Source: Hydrogenispora ethanolica
GTDB lineage: Bacteria > Bacillota > UBA4882 > UBA8346
Direction: 5' to 3'
Assembly (NCBI RefSeq): GCF_004340685.1
Contig: NZ_SLUN01000011.1
Location: 1 to 64,000, forward strand
Length of the DNA stretch: 64,000 nucleotides
The notes beneath the pieces are model-generated. The model made no database searches and had not been told where the DNA came from. It saw nothing but the letters and a program-made list of their open reading frames with translations. The position numbers were made by a program, and so were the translations under genes. Positions 1-9,208 of the stretch are shown here, in pieces. Positions within the stretch are counted from its first letter, which is position 1; every line of letters starts with the position of its first letter.

Positions 1-72
1 TACGGAATGGTGTTAATCCATTCCCTACTCTTAATTCGAAAAATAACCTCATCCAGTCATTTCTCTTTTTCT

Positions 73-90
73 ACTGTTCAGTTTTCAAGG
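73..90 (-). promoter_or_regulatory. rRNA-operon leader motif (probable)
   Basis: On the minus strand this reads CCTTGAAAACTGAACAGT. The core CCTTGAAAACTGAACA is a familiar element of Bacillota pre-rRNA leaders and spacers, near the boxA/processing sequence. It lies downstream of five tandem minus-strand promoters, and nothing codes for protein between here and position 1. I infer that an rRNA operon starts just beyond the left edge. The rRNA gene itself is not in the window, so this is inference from the motif and the promoter context. Confidence 0.55.
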
Positions 91-148
91 TTCAGATAAG
101 ATTTGCCACTTCTGGTTGTTTGTGCTTGGTGACCCGTGACAAATATGT

Positions 149-490
149 ATTTTAGCACTGGTTCTTCGGTTTGTCAACCGCTTTTTTTGGCTCGCCGTTT
201 GGCGAGTGGACTCTTATCTTAGCATGTCCCGGGCGGTTTGTCAACCTCTTTTTTTCGTTTACCTGCGGATTTGTTTTCCACGGCAGGAATTATCCTATCA
301 TGTTTCCCGGCCTTTGTCAATCCGCTTTTTTCGCTTGCCGCGCTTTGGTCTTTCCCGTGGCGCGGATGCTTATCTTATCATGGTCCCGCTTTGGGTTGAC
401 AACTACTTTTTCTTCTTTGAGCTGCGGGTTTGGTTGGTTCCGCTTTCTCGGGCGGAAGCTTAGTTTATCATGGAGTGGGGTTTTCGTCAA
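149..490 (-). promoter_or_regulatory. Array of five tandem sigma-A-type promoters
   Basis: Five degenerate repeat units each contain a minus-strand promoter. In order away from the presumed rRNA gene: -10 TAAAAT (149-154) with -35 TTGACA (172-177); TAAGAT (216-221) with TTGACA (239-244); TAGGAT (292-297) with TTGACA (315-320); TAAGAT (372-377) with TTGTCA (397-402); TAAACT (462-467) with TTGACG (485-490). Four have an exact 17-bp spacer; the fourth has 19. The -10 boxes are 67, 76, 80 and 90 bp apart. Stacked strong promoters are typical of rRNA operons. Confidence 0.7.
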
Positions 491-510
491 GGTGTTTTTT
501 ACGATTTGCT

Positions 511-768
511 GTTTCGGTTGGTGAATTAGGTTATTCGGTTACTGAATATGCTGATTTAGTTACTGAATGATGATGTTCGGTTAGTGTATGAGCTGATTTA
601 GTTACTGAATGAGCTTGTTCTGTAACTAAATGAACATATTCAGTAAGTAAATGAACATGTTCTGTTACTGAATGTCCATATTTAGTTACTGAATGAGCTT
701 ATTCAGTTACTGAATGGGCTTGCGCGGTTACTGAATATGCTTCTTCGGTTACTGAAGAGAGAGCTTCG
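511..768. repeat. Tandem array, 12 units of exactly 21 bp, palindromic
   Basis: The anchor GTTACT (or a close variant) recurs at 517, 538, 559, 580, 601, 622, 643, 664, 685, 706, 727 and 748, always 21 bp apart and without any indel. The best units contain the perfect 13-bp dyad TTCAGTTACTGAA; others differ at a few positions. Stop codons interrupt the frames, so it is not coding. Twenty-one bp is two helical turns, which would put every dyad on the same face of the DNA. It sits just upstream of the presumed rRNA promoters and downstream of the terminator at 880. Function unknown; an array of protein-binding sites is one possibility. Confidence 0.85.
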
Positions 769-879
769 CGTTCAAAATGAATCTCTTCGATTGTTCATCA
801 TACCGGCCGAGTCATAGTGAAAGAAAGTCATAGTTGTGGGGCATTCGCTCAACTCAGTTAAGCTCAGAATTTAACAGCT

Positions 880-913
880 AATAAAATACCCCCTTATAAG
901 GTTAAGAGGGTAT
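880..913 (-). terminator. Rho-independent terminator of the first sugar ABC operon
   Basis: On the minus strand a hairpin with arms ATACCCTCTTA and TAAGGGGGTAT is followed by TTTATT. It begins about 30 bases past the stop codon of the binding-protein gene that ends at 942. The stretch from 769 to 880 holds nothing else I recognise. Confidence 0.75.
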
Positions 914-941
914 TCGACCAACTATCTCTCGAGAAAGGAAT

Positions 942-1922
942 TTATTTTGAATAAAAGGCATCGACATTCGATTTGGTAACCACGTTGGTTCCAGTATCGA
1001 CCACTCCGGGCAAGGGATTAATATCCTTGCTCCGCCAGCCGTCGACCGGTTTGACGAGATTATGTTTAATATTATAAAGGAAAGTCATCGACCAATAACC
1101 CATGCTCCAGGTTCCTTGAGCGATCGACGCGCTGATAACCCCTTCTTTAATCAGATCCAAGGTTCCTTTATCCGTATCAAAGCTGACGATCTTGACCTTG
1201 CCGATGGCATTGGCCTCACGAATTGCGGCCGCCGCACCCACTCCGCCCAACGCATCCGTACAAAAGACGCCTTTTAAATTCGGACGGGCCTGAAGAAAAC
1301 CGGCAATGACCGTGGCGGCTTTCGTTTGGTCATTATTATCGTTACCCACGGCTACCACCTTCATATTGGGGAAAGATTTGGCCAAGGTATCCACAAAACC
1401 GGATTTTCTTTCTTCATGATTTAACTGTCCGGTTACAGTCGAAACCGCCACTTCGCCTTGTCCGCCGAGTAATTTGGCGATATAGCGCGCGGCCGCAGCA
1501 CCCGCATTATAATTGCTGGTTCCCAGGTAGCAGTAACGGTTACTGTTGGGCGAGTCCGCATCAAAAGTCACTACTGGAATCCCGGCGGCAATCGCCTTAT
1601 TAATCGGAGCTCTCAATCCGTCGGGATTGGCGCAGGTGATCGCGATGCCCGCCGGTTTTTTGGCAATCACTTGCTCCAAGACCGTGACTTCCTGATTCAC
1701 ATCAGCCTGCGGCGCTCCAGTGTAGATCGCCCGTACTCCAAAAAGCTTGGCCGCATCCTGCATTCCTTTAAAGCAGCCTCGCCAATATTCAATACCGGAG
1801 GCAAAGGTAACCATATAATATTCTTCCTTGGGGTTGCCGGCAAATACGTTTTTCGCAGCGGCGGATACGACAGTGGTTGCCAAGACCAGAATCAAGCACA
1901 CGATTGAGAGCACTTTCTTCAT
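942..1922 (-). CDS. Sugar ABC transporter substrate-binding protein (RbsB-like)
   Basis: Extracellular sugar-binding lipid- or membrane-attached receptor for the importer encoded just upstream. The 326-residue product has an N-terminal signal peptide (Lys-Lys, then a hydrophobic stretch to about residue 22, ending in VSAAA). A periplasmic-binding fold of the ribose/galactose class follows (pfam Peripla_BP_4), with typical segments VTFDADSPNSN near residue 125 and VSFDTDKGT near 240. It is last in the operon ATPase, permease, binding protein. The sugar cannot be read from sequence. The start has a GGAGGGG ribosome site. Confidence 0.85.
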   Translation of the reverse strand: MKKVLSIVCLILVLATTVVSAAAKNVFAGNPKEEYYMVTFASGIEYWRGCFKGMQDAAKLFGVRAIYTGAPQADVNQEVTVLEQVIAKKPAGIAITCANPDGLRAPINKAIAAGIPVVTFDADSPNSNRYCYLGTSNYNAGAAAARYIAKLLGGQGEVAVSTVTGQLNHEERKSGFVDTLAKSFPNMKVVAVGNDNNDQTKAATVIAGFLQARPNLKGVFCTDALGGVGAAAAIREANAIGKVKIVSFDTDKGTLDLIKEGVISASIAQGTWSMGYWSMTFLYNIKHNLVKPVDGWRSKDINPLPGVVDTGTNVVTKSNVDAFYSK

Positions 1923-2033
1923 GAAAACCCCTCCATCTTTTTTGAAATAGTTGAGGCATTAGGAATGCAATTCTTCGTGAAAAAATTTATTTCATCCTAT
2001 ATAGCAGCAATTTTTCGTGTTGGTCTGGCCCCA

Positions 2034-3098
2034 TCAATGATTGGAATGTAGAGAGGATCCTTCTTTCACTATTTTTTTGAATAGATTGTCAAACGGCTTC
2101 TTGGACCGGTGGGTAAAGAAATCCACCAATACCGCTCCGATCAGGATAGTGCCAGTAATCAGATCTTGCCAATACACAGATACGTTGAGCAGAATAAGCG
2201 CATTATTTAATAATGCCAACAAGGCGACGCCGAGTATCGCTCCCATAATCGTCCCTTCGCCGCCCGAAAGGCTGGCGCCGCCGATAACGCAGGCGGCAAT
2301 GGCTCTCATCTCGGCAGAGCCTCCGGCATTGGGGGCGGCGACGGTAAATCGCGCTAAGGTCAGAATGCCAGCCACCGTGGCTAAGAGGCTTGTCAAAAAG
2401 TACACGCCGATCTTTACGCGGGAAACATTAATTCCGGAAAGCGCCGCCGCCTTTTCGCTGCTGCCGACATAGAAAACCTGGCGCAAGGGAGCCGACCGCC
2501 GCAAGGCAAAATCCATGAAGAACGCAATCAATAAAAAGACGAGCACCATGACTGGAAAAGCTCCGAGACGGCCGCTTCCCCAAAAAGTAAAGGATTTATC
2601 GAGACCGGAAAGGGAGAGTGGCGACCCTTGGGTCAACACGTAGGCTCCGCCGCGGGCGATGCTCATCATGCCCAGTGTGGTAATGAAGGGATTCAACCCA
2701 ATTTTCCCGATGAAATATCCGTTGATCAAACCGCAGAGCATCCCGGCGGCCAAGGCGATCAAAACCGCCAGCCAAATATTGATGCCCGCCAGATACAAAG
2801 CCCCGGCGATCACTCCGCTCAAAGCCATTACCGAACCCACGGAAAGGTCGAATCCTCCCAGCACCAACGCAACCGTCATGCCTACCGCGATGATGCCGTC
2901 ACAAGACATTCCGACCGCCGTCGTGCTGATGTTGGCGACCGAAAAGAAGTTCGGGGACAAAAAGGATAAAACGACTCCAAAACCGGCAATAATCAACACC
3001 AAAGTGAATTCCCGGATGGCAAAAAGTCGTTTTAAAATAACATTACTCGGCCTGTTTCTCCCTGAAACGAAAACGCTATTCTCTATTTCTGTCTTCAT
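2034..3098 (-). CDS. Sugar ABC transporter permease (RbsC-like)
   Basis: Membrane subunit of a ribose-type importer (BPD_transp_2 family). 354 residues with about eight to ten hydrophobic segments beginning near residue 32. The family hallmarks GGFDLSVGSVMALSG (near 80) and CVIGGASLSGGEGT (near 272) are present. It lies between the frameshifted ATPase gene and the binding-protein gene. The 110-bp gap to the binding protein holds no clear extra signal. Only one permease gene is present, so the channel is probably a homodimer, as in RbsC systems. Confidence 0.88.
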   Translation of the reverse strand: MKTEIENSVFVSGRNRPSNVILKRLFAIREFTLVLIIAGFGVVLSFLSPNFFSVANISTTAVGMSCDGIIAVGMTVALVLGGFDLSVGSVMALSGVIAGALYLAGINIWLAVLIALAAGMLCGLINGYFIGKIGLNPFITTLGMMSIARGGAYVLTQGSPLSLSGLDKSFTFWGSGRLGAFPVMVLVFLLIAFFMDFALRRSAPLRQVFYVGSSEKAAALSGINVSRVKIGVYFLTSLLATVAGILTLARFTVAAPNAGGSAEMRAIAACVIGGASLSGGEGTIMGAILGVALLALLNNALILLNVSVYWQDLITGTILIGAVLVDFFTHRSKKPFDNLFKKIVKEGSSLHSNH

Positions 3099-3197
3099 TC
3101 AACTACCTCCATTGCGCTCGTTGGATACGATGGACCAAGGAAAATGCACAGCATTCAAGAGAAAATGAGTCCGGATTCAGCAGGCGGATTTTGCCGC

Positions 3198-4705
3198 TCA
3201 GACGGCGAGGCTGTCATGGCGGAACGCCGCGTAGCGCATGATGTTTTCTTCGGTAATCGAATCCCCGGTCAACTCGCCATTTATCCTGCCTTCCCGCATT
3301 ACCAAGACCCGGTCGCACATGCCGATGATCTCGGGCAGCTCCGAGGAGATGAGGACCACTCCGATGCCCTGTTTGCTCAAATCCCGCAATAAGGAGTGGA
3401 GCTCCGCCTTGGCTCCGACATCGATGCCGCGGGTCGGCTCATCCATGAATACGACCTTGGGATGGGTGGCCAGCCACTTGCCGAGCATCACTTTTTGTTG
3501 ATTGCCGCCGCTCAAGTTGACCACCAATTGCCGAACGCCCGGCGTTTTAATGTGTAATCGCCCAACAAAGTCCTCCGCCATCCGTACCTCTTTTTGATGA
3601 TTGACCAAAAAATGCGCGGTGATCCGGTCAATGATGGCGGCGGAAATGTTGCGGGTGACAGGCATCTGTAAAAACAATCCTTGGGATTTCCGGTCTTCGG
3701 TCACATAGACCACTTTGGCGGCGATGGACTGGGCATAGCTGTGGAAATTGACTGGCCGCCCTCCAGATAAACCTCGCCACGGTCACACCGGTCGATTCCG
3801 CATACCGCGCGGGCCACTTCGGTTCGGCCGGCCCCCACCAGACCGGCCAAACCCAAAATTTCTCCTTGATAAACCGTGAATGAGATATCGTGGAATTTTC
3901 CCTGCCGTTCAAGCGATTCGACCCTCAGGAGCGGCTCCCCTTTGACGGCGGACTTGGGCGGATACAGATTATCAATGCTCCTGCCGACCATCATCGTAAT
4001 CATCTCATCCGGGTTGGTTTCTGTAACTTTCTTGGTATGAATGTAACGGCCATCCCGAAAAACCGAGACCCGATCGCAAATCCGGAAGACTTCCGCCAGA
4101 CGATGGCTGATGTACAGAACGCCGATTCCCTTGGTACTCAGCTTCTTCAGCATCATAAAAAGCGTTTCGGTTTCACTCTCCGTAAGCGATGAAGTCGGTT
4201 CATCCAGGATCAACAGCCGGCACTCCGACGAAAGCGCCTTGAGGACCTCCACCACTTGCTGGGCTGCGATATTCAGCTCATTGACCCGCAGGTTGGGATC
4301 GATGTCCAGGTGAAATTCTCGCAGGAGCTTGGCGGTCAAATCCTCCGCTTGTTTGAAATCAATCAATGACAAAGACCGCTCCGGCGCTCTCCCCAAAAAT
4401 ATATTTTCAGCAATGGATAGATGCGGACATAACGCCGTCTCCTGATGCACGAACCCGATCCCGCGGTCTTGCGCCTGGCGCGGGTTGGCCGGAGCAAAGG
4501 GTTGACCGCATAGCCACATTCCCCCCTGATCGGGTCGGAACACGCCGGAGATGATGTTCAGCAGCGTCGATTTTCCCGCGCCATTTTCGCCGACCAAGCC
4601 ATGGATCTCTCCTTGGGTCACCTCCAGGTCGACGCCGTCTAAAGCCTTTACTCCGGGGAATGTCTTGGTTATCCCTTGAATCGAAAGCAGAACTTCGCGT
4701 TCCAT
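3198..4705 (-). pseudogene. Sugar ABC transporter ATPase (RbsA/AraG-like), frameshifted
   Basis: Tandem two-domain sugar-importer ATPase split by one frameshift. The first part (4705 down to about 3760) has Walker A GENGAGKST and Walker B LILDEPTSS, then reads out of frame and stops near 3701. The continuation in another frame carries YVTEDRKSQG, the second signature LSGGNQQK and DEPTRGID and ends at 3198. Joining them requires one extra base around 3757-3764, next to the C-rich CCGCCCTCC; it then reads GEVYLEGRPV. Start chosen at the ATG at 4705 because AGGGGG sits just ahead of it. A real mutation or a base-calling error are both possible; everything else is intact. Confidence 0.8.
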
Positions 4706-4979
4706 AGCGATCCCCCTTGGCATCGTAGACATTTTATAGGAGAGATCTTTCAACGTGGAGTTTCTAATCCCTTTCATGTTTTTAACTAATTTTAACTAAT
4801 TTTTATTATATTTGTTATTTATTTATTTTGAGAAAAAATTGCCGAACGATTACAATCGACTTCGGAGAGCTTTCCCCGCACCCCAAAGACATTGCGATGA
4901 GAGTCGTATATTTTTTTATAAAAATTCACCTTTGCTTTTTTTATTATTTTGATCATTCTCGTCCAAGTCCACTCCGCAA

Positions 4980-5012
4980 TGAAAAACCGGGATCGACGAA
5001 ACCCGGTTTAAC
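4980..5012 (-). terminator. Terminator between the two ATPase genes
   Basis: On the minus strand AACCGGG, a loop, CCCGGTT and then a T run follow the stop codon at 5059 by about 50 bases. This separates regulator plus first ATPase from the frameshifted ATPase, permease and binding protein. The rest of the gap (4706-4979) is very AT-rich, contains TTTTAACTAA twice in tandem (about 4780-4800) and a TATAAT-like box near 4805, probably the promoter of the second unit. Confidence 0.7.
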
Positions 5013-5058
5013 TGTACTGGACCGATCCATGGTGATAACTCGGGACTTCCCGCTATCC

Positions 5059-6558
5059 CTATTCCCGTCCGGAAGCCAATTTGAGGATCTTTTCTTCCGA
5101 GATTTCGTTCCCCTCAAGCTCACCGGCGATTCTTCCCTGATAGATGACAAGCACCCGATGGCACATTCCGATCAACTCCGACAGATCGGAGGAGATGATG
5201 ATGACGCCGGAGCCTCCGCAAATGAAACTATTGAGAATATTGTACAGATCGACTTTCGAGGCGATATCCAGGCCACAGGTGGGTTCATCGAGCAAATAGA
5301 TAAAACCGCCGCTGAAAAGCCATTTGGCCACCATCGTCTTCTGTTGATTCCCGCCGCTTAAATGAGCGACCCGTTGCTGCAGATCCGCCAGGCCGATTCC
5401 GAGCCTCCTGGTGAGGCCGCGGGCGATCAGGGTCTCTTTTTTAATGTCGATGACTCCTTTCGCGGTTACCCGTTTCAGGTTGGTGGCGGAAATGTTGTCT
5501 TTCACGGATAGGTTATTAAAGAGGCCGGCGCGAACCCGGTCCTCCGCCAGGTACGCCAAGCCGAGTTTGATCGCCTGCTGCGGAGAGCGCAATCGGACCT
5601 CGCGACCGCGCAGGAACATTTTCCCGGTCACCATCGAAGCCATCCCAAAGATCGAATTGACCAGAGCGGTTCTTCCGGAACCGGCCAAACCGGCGATTCC
5701 CAGCATTTCTCCTTCACGAAGCGTAAAGCTGATGTCACTCAGTACATTCCCCATGGATAGATGTTCGACGCGGAGCAGCTCGTTCCGGGTGGGCAAACCG
5801 AGCTTCGGGTAGCGGCCCAGCGCTTCCTCTCCCACCATCAGCCGGATGATCTCCGCGCCTTCGAGCGATTCTACAGGCAGCGTTCCGACATTGACGCCAT
5901 CCCGCAGAATCGTAATTCTGTCGGCAATCTGACGGATCTCTTTCAAACGATGAGTAATGTAAACGATCGCCACGCCGCGCTGCCGGATCTTATGCAAAAC
6001 TTTGAAAAAATAGCTGACTTCCCGCTCGTTCAAGGCCGTGGTCGGCTCGTCGAGAATCAGCAATTCCGCGTTGCGCGATAAGGCTCTGGCGATCTCCACC
6101 ATCTGTTGTTGCGCAAAGCTCAGGTCGGCCACCCTGCCATGGGCGTCGATCTCAAAATGCAATTCATCCAAAATGCTTTGCGCTTCGTGATAAACGCGCT
6201 CCCTCTCAATGATCCCGTGCTTTACCAGCCCACGCTGCTGATATTGCTCGACCATGATATTCTCGGCCACGCTGAGTTCGGGAAACAAGCAGAGCTCCTG
6301 ATGAACCGCGCTGATGCCGAGATCCATGGCTTGTTTGACCGAAGTGATCGCCATGGCCTCGCCGCGCCAATAGATGGAACCGGAATCAAGGGGAACGATC
6401 CCGCTCAATACTTTCATCAGCATCGATTTCCCGGCGCCGTTCTTACCGAGCAATCCATGGATCTCCCCGGTTCGGACTGTAAAATCGACCCCTTTCAAAA
6501 CCGGGCCGTTCGGATAGGTTTTCCAGATATTGACCATCGCGAGAAGGGTGTTTTGCAT
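5059..6558 (-). CDS. Sugar ABC transporter ATPase (RbsA/MglA-like), intact
   Basis: Cytoplasmic two-domain ATPase of 499 residues, the usual length for RbsA/XylG/MglA proteins. The N-terminal half has Walker A GKNGAGKSM, signature-like LSFAQQQM and Walker B LILDEPTTA. The C-terminal half has the degenerate GLAGSGRTA loop, LSGGNQQK and LLDEPTCGLD. It is preceded by a DeoR-type regulator gene with a 97-bp gap and followed by a terminator. It is complete while its downstream relative is frameshifted, so it may energise the same permease, but no second permease or binding protein is next to it. Confidence 0.88.
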   Translation of the reverse strand: MQNTLLAMVNIWKTYPNGPVLKGVDFTVRTGEIHGLLGKNGAGKSMLMKVLSGIVPLDSGSIYWRGEAMAITSVKQAMDLGISAVHQELCLFPELSVAENIMVEQYQQRGLVKHGIIERERVYHEAQSILDELHFEIDAHGRVADLSFAQQQMVEIARALSRNAELLILDEPTTALNEREVSYFFKVLHKIRQRGVAIVYITHRLKEIRQIADRITILRDGVNVGTLPVESLEGAEIIRLMVGEEALGRYPKLGLPTRNELLRVEHLSMGNVLSDISFTLREGEMLGIAGLAGSGRTALVNSIFGMASMVTGKMFLRGREVRLRSPQQAIKLGLAYLAEDRVRAGLFNNLSVKDNISATNLKRVTAKGVIDIKKETLIARGLTRRLGIGLADLQQRVAHLSGGNQQKTMVAKWLFSGGFIYLLDEPTCGLDIASKVDLYNILNSFICGGSGVIIISSDLSELIGMCHRVLVIYQGRIAGELEGNEISEEKILKLASGRE

Positions 6559-6655
6559 CGCTCCTCATATTCCTCTCTGCTTGGATTACCGAATACTTTG
6601 GAGAATGTCAATGGCGGGAACGGCCGATGCGCCGTGATTGTCGATTGCCAAAAAA

Positions 6656-7447
6656 TCAAGGGAGGGCGGTGATCTCCTCCACCTCGTACGGAGTGTAGAG
6701 TTTGATATTCCGGTTAAAAAAGAACTCCTTATAGGGGTCATCCAGTTCTTTATTGGTGACGATCTTTTGGACCTCGGTCAGCTGGCACAAAAAGGCGAAC
6801 CCAATCTGGCCGAACTTGGCCGCATTGGCGACAATGATCGTCTCATCGCTGATGGCGAAGAGCTGTTTATAGAGCAACGCCTCTTCCACCGTGGCACTGG
6901 TGAAACCATGGGTAAAACTGGCGCCGCTGATGCTCAGGATAGCCTTGGTGAAATGAATCCGTTCCAGCGAGCGGAGGGCCAGTTCGCCGGCTACGGCCGT
7001 GGAACCGGGCAGGACATTGCCGCCGGTGACGACACTGATCACGCCGGCGGTATTGGATAATTCCTGGGCCACTTTGAGATCGTTGGTCATGACGGTGAGT
7101 CGTTGTTTATTCTTCAGGTTGATGGCGACCTGGAGGCAGGTTGCGCCGCCTCCCAAAAAAATCGCTTCCCGGTCCCGCACCAAAAGGGCGGCGGTCTCTC
7201 CGATTTCTTTGATCTCCGGCGGGATCACTTCGCTTGCCAGGTTATCATGAGCCGGATCCAGGATGGTTTCGTTCAATACGACGCCGCCGTGGGTTTTGGT
7301 GGCAAACCCTTCCCTTTCAAGCTTATCCAGATCCCGCCGCGCGGTCACTTCCGTAACTCCCAGGGTGGCGGCGAGGGTGGCAATGTCGATCTGCTTGTGT
7401 TTGAGAAGCAGTTCCTTAATCTGCTGCTGCCGGGCGGCTGCAAACAA
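6656..7447 (-). CDS. DeoR-family transcriptional regulator
   Basis: Probable sugar-phosphate-responsive repressor of the neighbouring transporter. An N-terminal winged helix (RQQQIKELLLKHKQID, then VTEVTARRDLDKLE) is followed by a DeoR C-terminal sensor domain with the phosphosugar-isomerase-like segments AIFLGGGATC and LSISGASFTHG. I place the start at the TTG at 7447 (MFAAARQQQ..., about 263 residues, normal for the family) because GAGGG precedes it by seven bases; an in-frame extension reaches 7582 but adds a charged, non-conserved 45 residues. Confidence 0.8.
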   Translation of the reverse strand: MFAAARQQQIKELLLKHKQIDIATLAATLGVTEVTARRDLDKLEREGFATKTHGGVVLNETILDPAHDNLASEVIPPEIKEIGETAALLVRDREAIFLGGGATCLQVAINLKNKQRLTVMTNDLKVAQELSNTAGVISVVTGGNVLPGSTAVAGELALRSLERIHFTKAILSISGASFTHGFTSATVEEALLYKQLFAISDETIIVANAAKFGQIGFAFLCQLTEVQKIVTNKELDDPYKEFFFNRNIKLYTPYEVEEITALP

Positions 7448-7833
7448 TGTCAATCCCTCATTTTCTTTTTTCTGCTTTTTTTGCAATATTTGATTATCTT
7501 TTACTTTAAACCGCTCTTTCCCCAAAGTCAAGAATCTGCAGCGGGTTTTTTGAGGTTTCAAAACGGGCGGCATCCGTTCCATTCATCGGGAGTCAAGCGC
7601 AAAAGGGCCTTCCTGAGGCCAAGACAGCCCTCAATTTCATACCTTTGGCGATTGGCCCCGCAACTTTCATTGGGATCGTCCAATTGATTTTTGTCACCCC
7701 GAAACTTCAATTCTCAGGCTGTCAAATTGAATTTGCCACCATCCAATTTCCATTTGTAAAGGTGCAAAAGAATTAATTCTCGACTTTTTATCAAATTTTC
7801 GATTTCATGTTCTCATCGGATAATCTTTTTATA

Positions 7834-7870
7834 ATAAAAAAGAACAGCCATCGAGGCGATGCTGTTCTTT
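7834..7870 (-). terminator. Terminator of the araA-araM transcript
   Basis: On the minus strand AAAGAACAGC, a loop, then GCTGTTCTTTTTTA follows the stop codon at 7929. The stem is near-perfect and the T run is good. The gap from 7448 to 7833 holds the presumed promoter region of the DeoR-type gene; I see no gene in it. Confidence 0.85.
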
Positions 7871-7928
7871 GAAAATTTAGCGAGCTCTTAATCAGTCTTG
7901 AAACTCCTAGCGTTTCGAACCGGTAAAT

Positions 7929-9191
7929 CTAGCCTATCTGCCAGCCAATATCTTCGGCCAGACGAAAGACGGTGTACCGTAACCGCACCTCTTTGGCATT
8001 TTCGAGCGCTGTCCGCAAGCCTTCCTGAGTCACTTCGAGGAATTCGATCGCGGTTGGAGCTCCCGCTTGATTCAGGAGGCTGATGATCCGTTCCGGCGGA
8101 GCGACATTCCGGCCGACCCAATCCTGCAGCGTCGGCCAATGGTCTAGCAACCGGCGCTGCCGGGCCGAGCGCTTTTCGGAATCGCGGTAAAAATCCTTTA
8201 AATCATGGAGCACCGACGGAGCGAGCGGTCCGAAGACCGCGGCGATTCTCTGCCGGTAAACCGGTTCCGGTTCATTTTGACGCGCTGCGATCCGTTCGGC
8301 GACCGCGGCCTGGGATAGGGCGAATAATTGCTGATAATACCGGCAGACCAAGATGGTGGCGATCCCGACCTTCGTCCCGTGCAGATGGCCTTCCGCTCCC
8401 TGCAAGGCGTCTTGCATCTCCCAAAAGTGTGACAAATGATGCTCCGCTCCAGAAGCGGGCCGGGAATCGCCCCATTTCAACATGGCGATGCCCGATATGA
8501 TCAGGGCCTCGGTCAGATTCCGGATGCGGGTAAGCGGCGCGGATTCCCCCTCGAAGCTTTCCACCGCCTTATCAATCGCCGTCCTGACGATGGCCTCGAT
8601 CTCATCGGAGAATGCTTCGCCATTCACCAGCTGGTCCAGTTTCCAATCGGCCAGGGCGGTATATTTGCCAAGCAGATCGCCGAAGCCCGCCTGAATCATG
8701 ATGGCCGGCGCCGTGGCCATGATCTCCGGATCGGCGACGATGGCGATAGGGGGAGCGGCGGGCAGCGTTTGCTTGAAGCCGTTGAGCGTCAATACCGCGA
8801 CGGGCGAAGCATAGCCATCCATCGACGGCGCGGTGGGGATCGCCACAAAAGGCTTCCCTGCCCTGGAACTTACAAAACGGGTCAGATCGGTGATGGTGCC
8901 CGCTCCCAGCGCAATCAAGAGCCCGGTATCCGCTCCCACCTTCTGGGTAATTTCCGCCAGCGCGTTCTCGTCCGGGACCAAACTGGTTTCGCGCCGCAGA
9001 ACGCATTCGCGGACCGTAAAACCGACCGCTTTTAATTTGGCTAAAACTTGTTCGCCCGCGACTCCGTGAGTACGGTCGTCGGCGACCAATAAGATCTCGC
9101 CCGTATGTCCGGCCAGCACGCCCGGGAGTTTCCGCAGCGCGCCACATTCGACAATTGTCTGAATCAAAGTTTCCACGAATAGCTCCTTCAA
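7929..9191 (-). CDS. araM: sn-glycerol-1-phosphate dehydrogenase family protein (AraM/EgsA)
   Basis: Metal-dependent NAD(P)H dehydrogenase of the AraM/G1PDH family; the Bacillus subtilis protein makes glycerol-1-phosphate from dihydroxyacetone phosphate. The 420-residue product has the nucleotide-binding run ALGAGTITDL (near 95), the family signature PTAPSMDGYAS (near 120) and metal-binding positions in GAEHHLSHFW (near 250) and LHGTKVG. It directly follows araA (17-bp gap), as in the Bacillus araABDLMNPQ operon. Why arabinose operons carry it is not settled. Function of the family is established knowledge; activity here is inference. Confidence 0.88.
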   Translation of the reverse strand: MKELFVETLIQTIVECGALRKLPGVLAGHTGEILLVADDRTHGVAGEQVLAKLKAVGFTVRECVLRRETSLVPDENALAEITQKVGADTGLLIALGAGTITDLTRFVSSRAGKPFVAIPTAPSMDGYASPVAVLTLNGFKQTLPAAPPIAIVADPEIMATAPAIMIQAGFGDLLGKYTALADWKLDQLVNGEAFSDEIEAIVRTAIDKAVESFEGESAPLTRIRNLTEALIISGIAMLKWGDSRPASGAEHHLSHFWEMQDALQGAEGHLHGTKVGIATILVCRYYQQLFALSQAAVAERIAARQNEPEPVYRQRIAAVFGPLAPSVLHDLKDFYRDSEKRSARQRRLLDHWPTLQDWVGRNVAPPERIISLLNQAGAPTAIEFLEVTQEGLRTALENAKEVRLRYTVFRLAEDIGWQIG

Positions 9192-9208
9192 ATCTGTCTG
9201 CCTTTGAA

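Noticed and set aside
171-524. Plus-strand open frames across the promoter array (up to 117 codons)
   Set aside because: Phe/Cys-rich translation produced by the repeated promoter modules; no ribosome site and no family resemblance.
511-768. CRISPR array
   Set aside because: Units are 21 bp with no distinct spacer between repeats and no cas genes in the window.
5059-6558. Assignment of the 0.9-7.5 kb transporter to autoinducer-2, rhamnose or ribose
   Set aside because: No catabolic gene for any of these lies beside it; DeoR-type control and RbsA-type ATPase are shared by many sugars.
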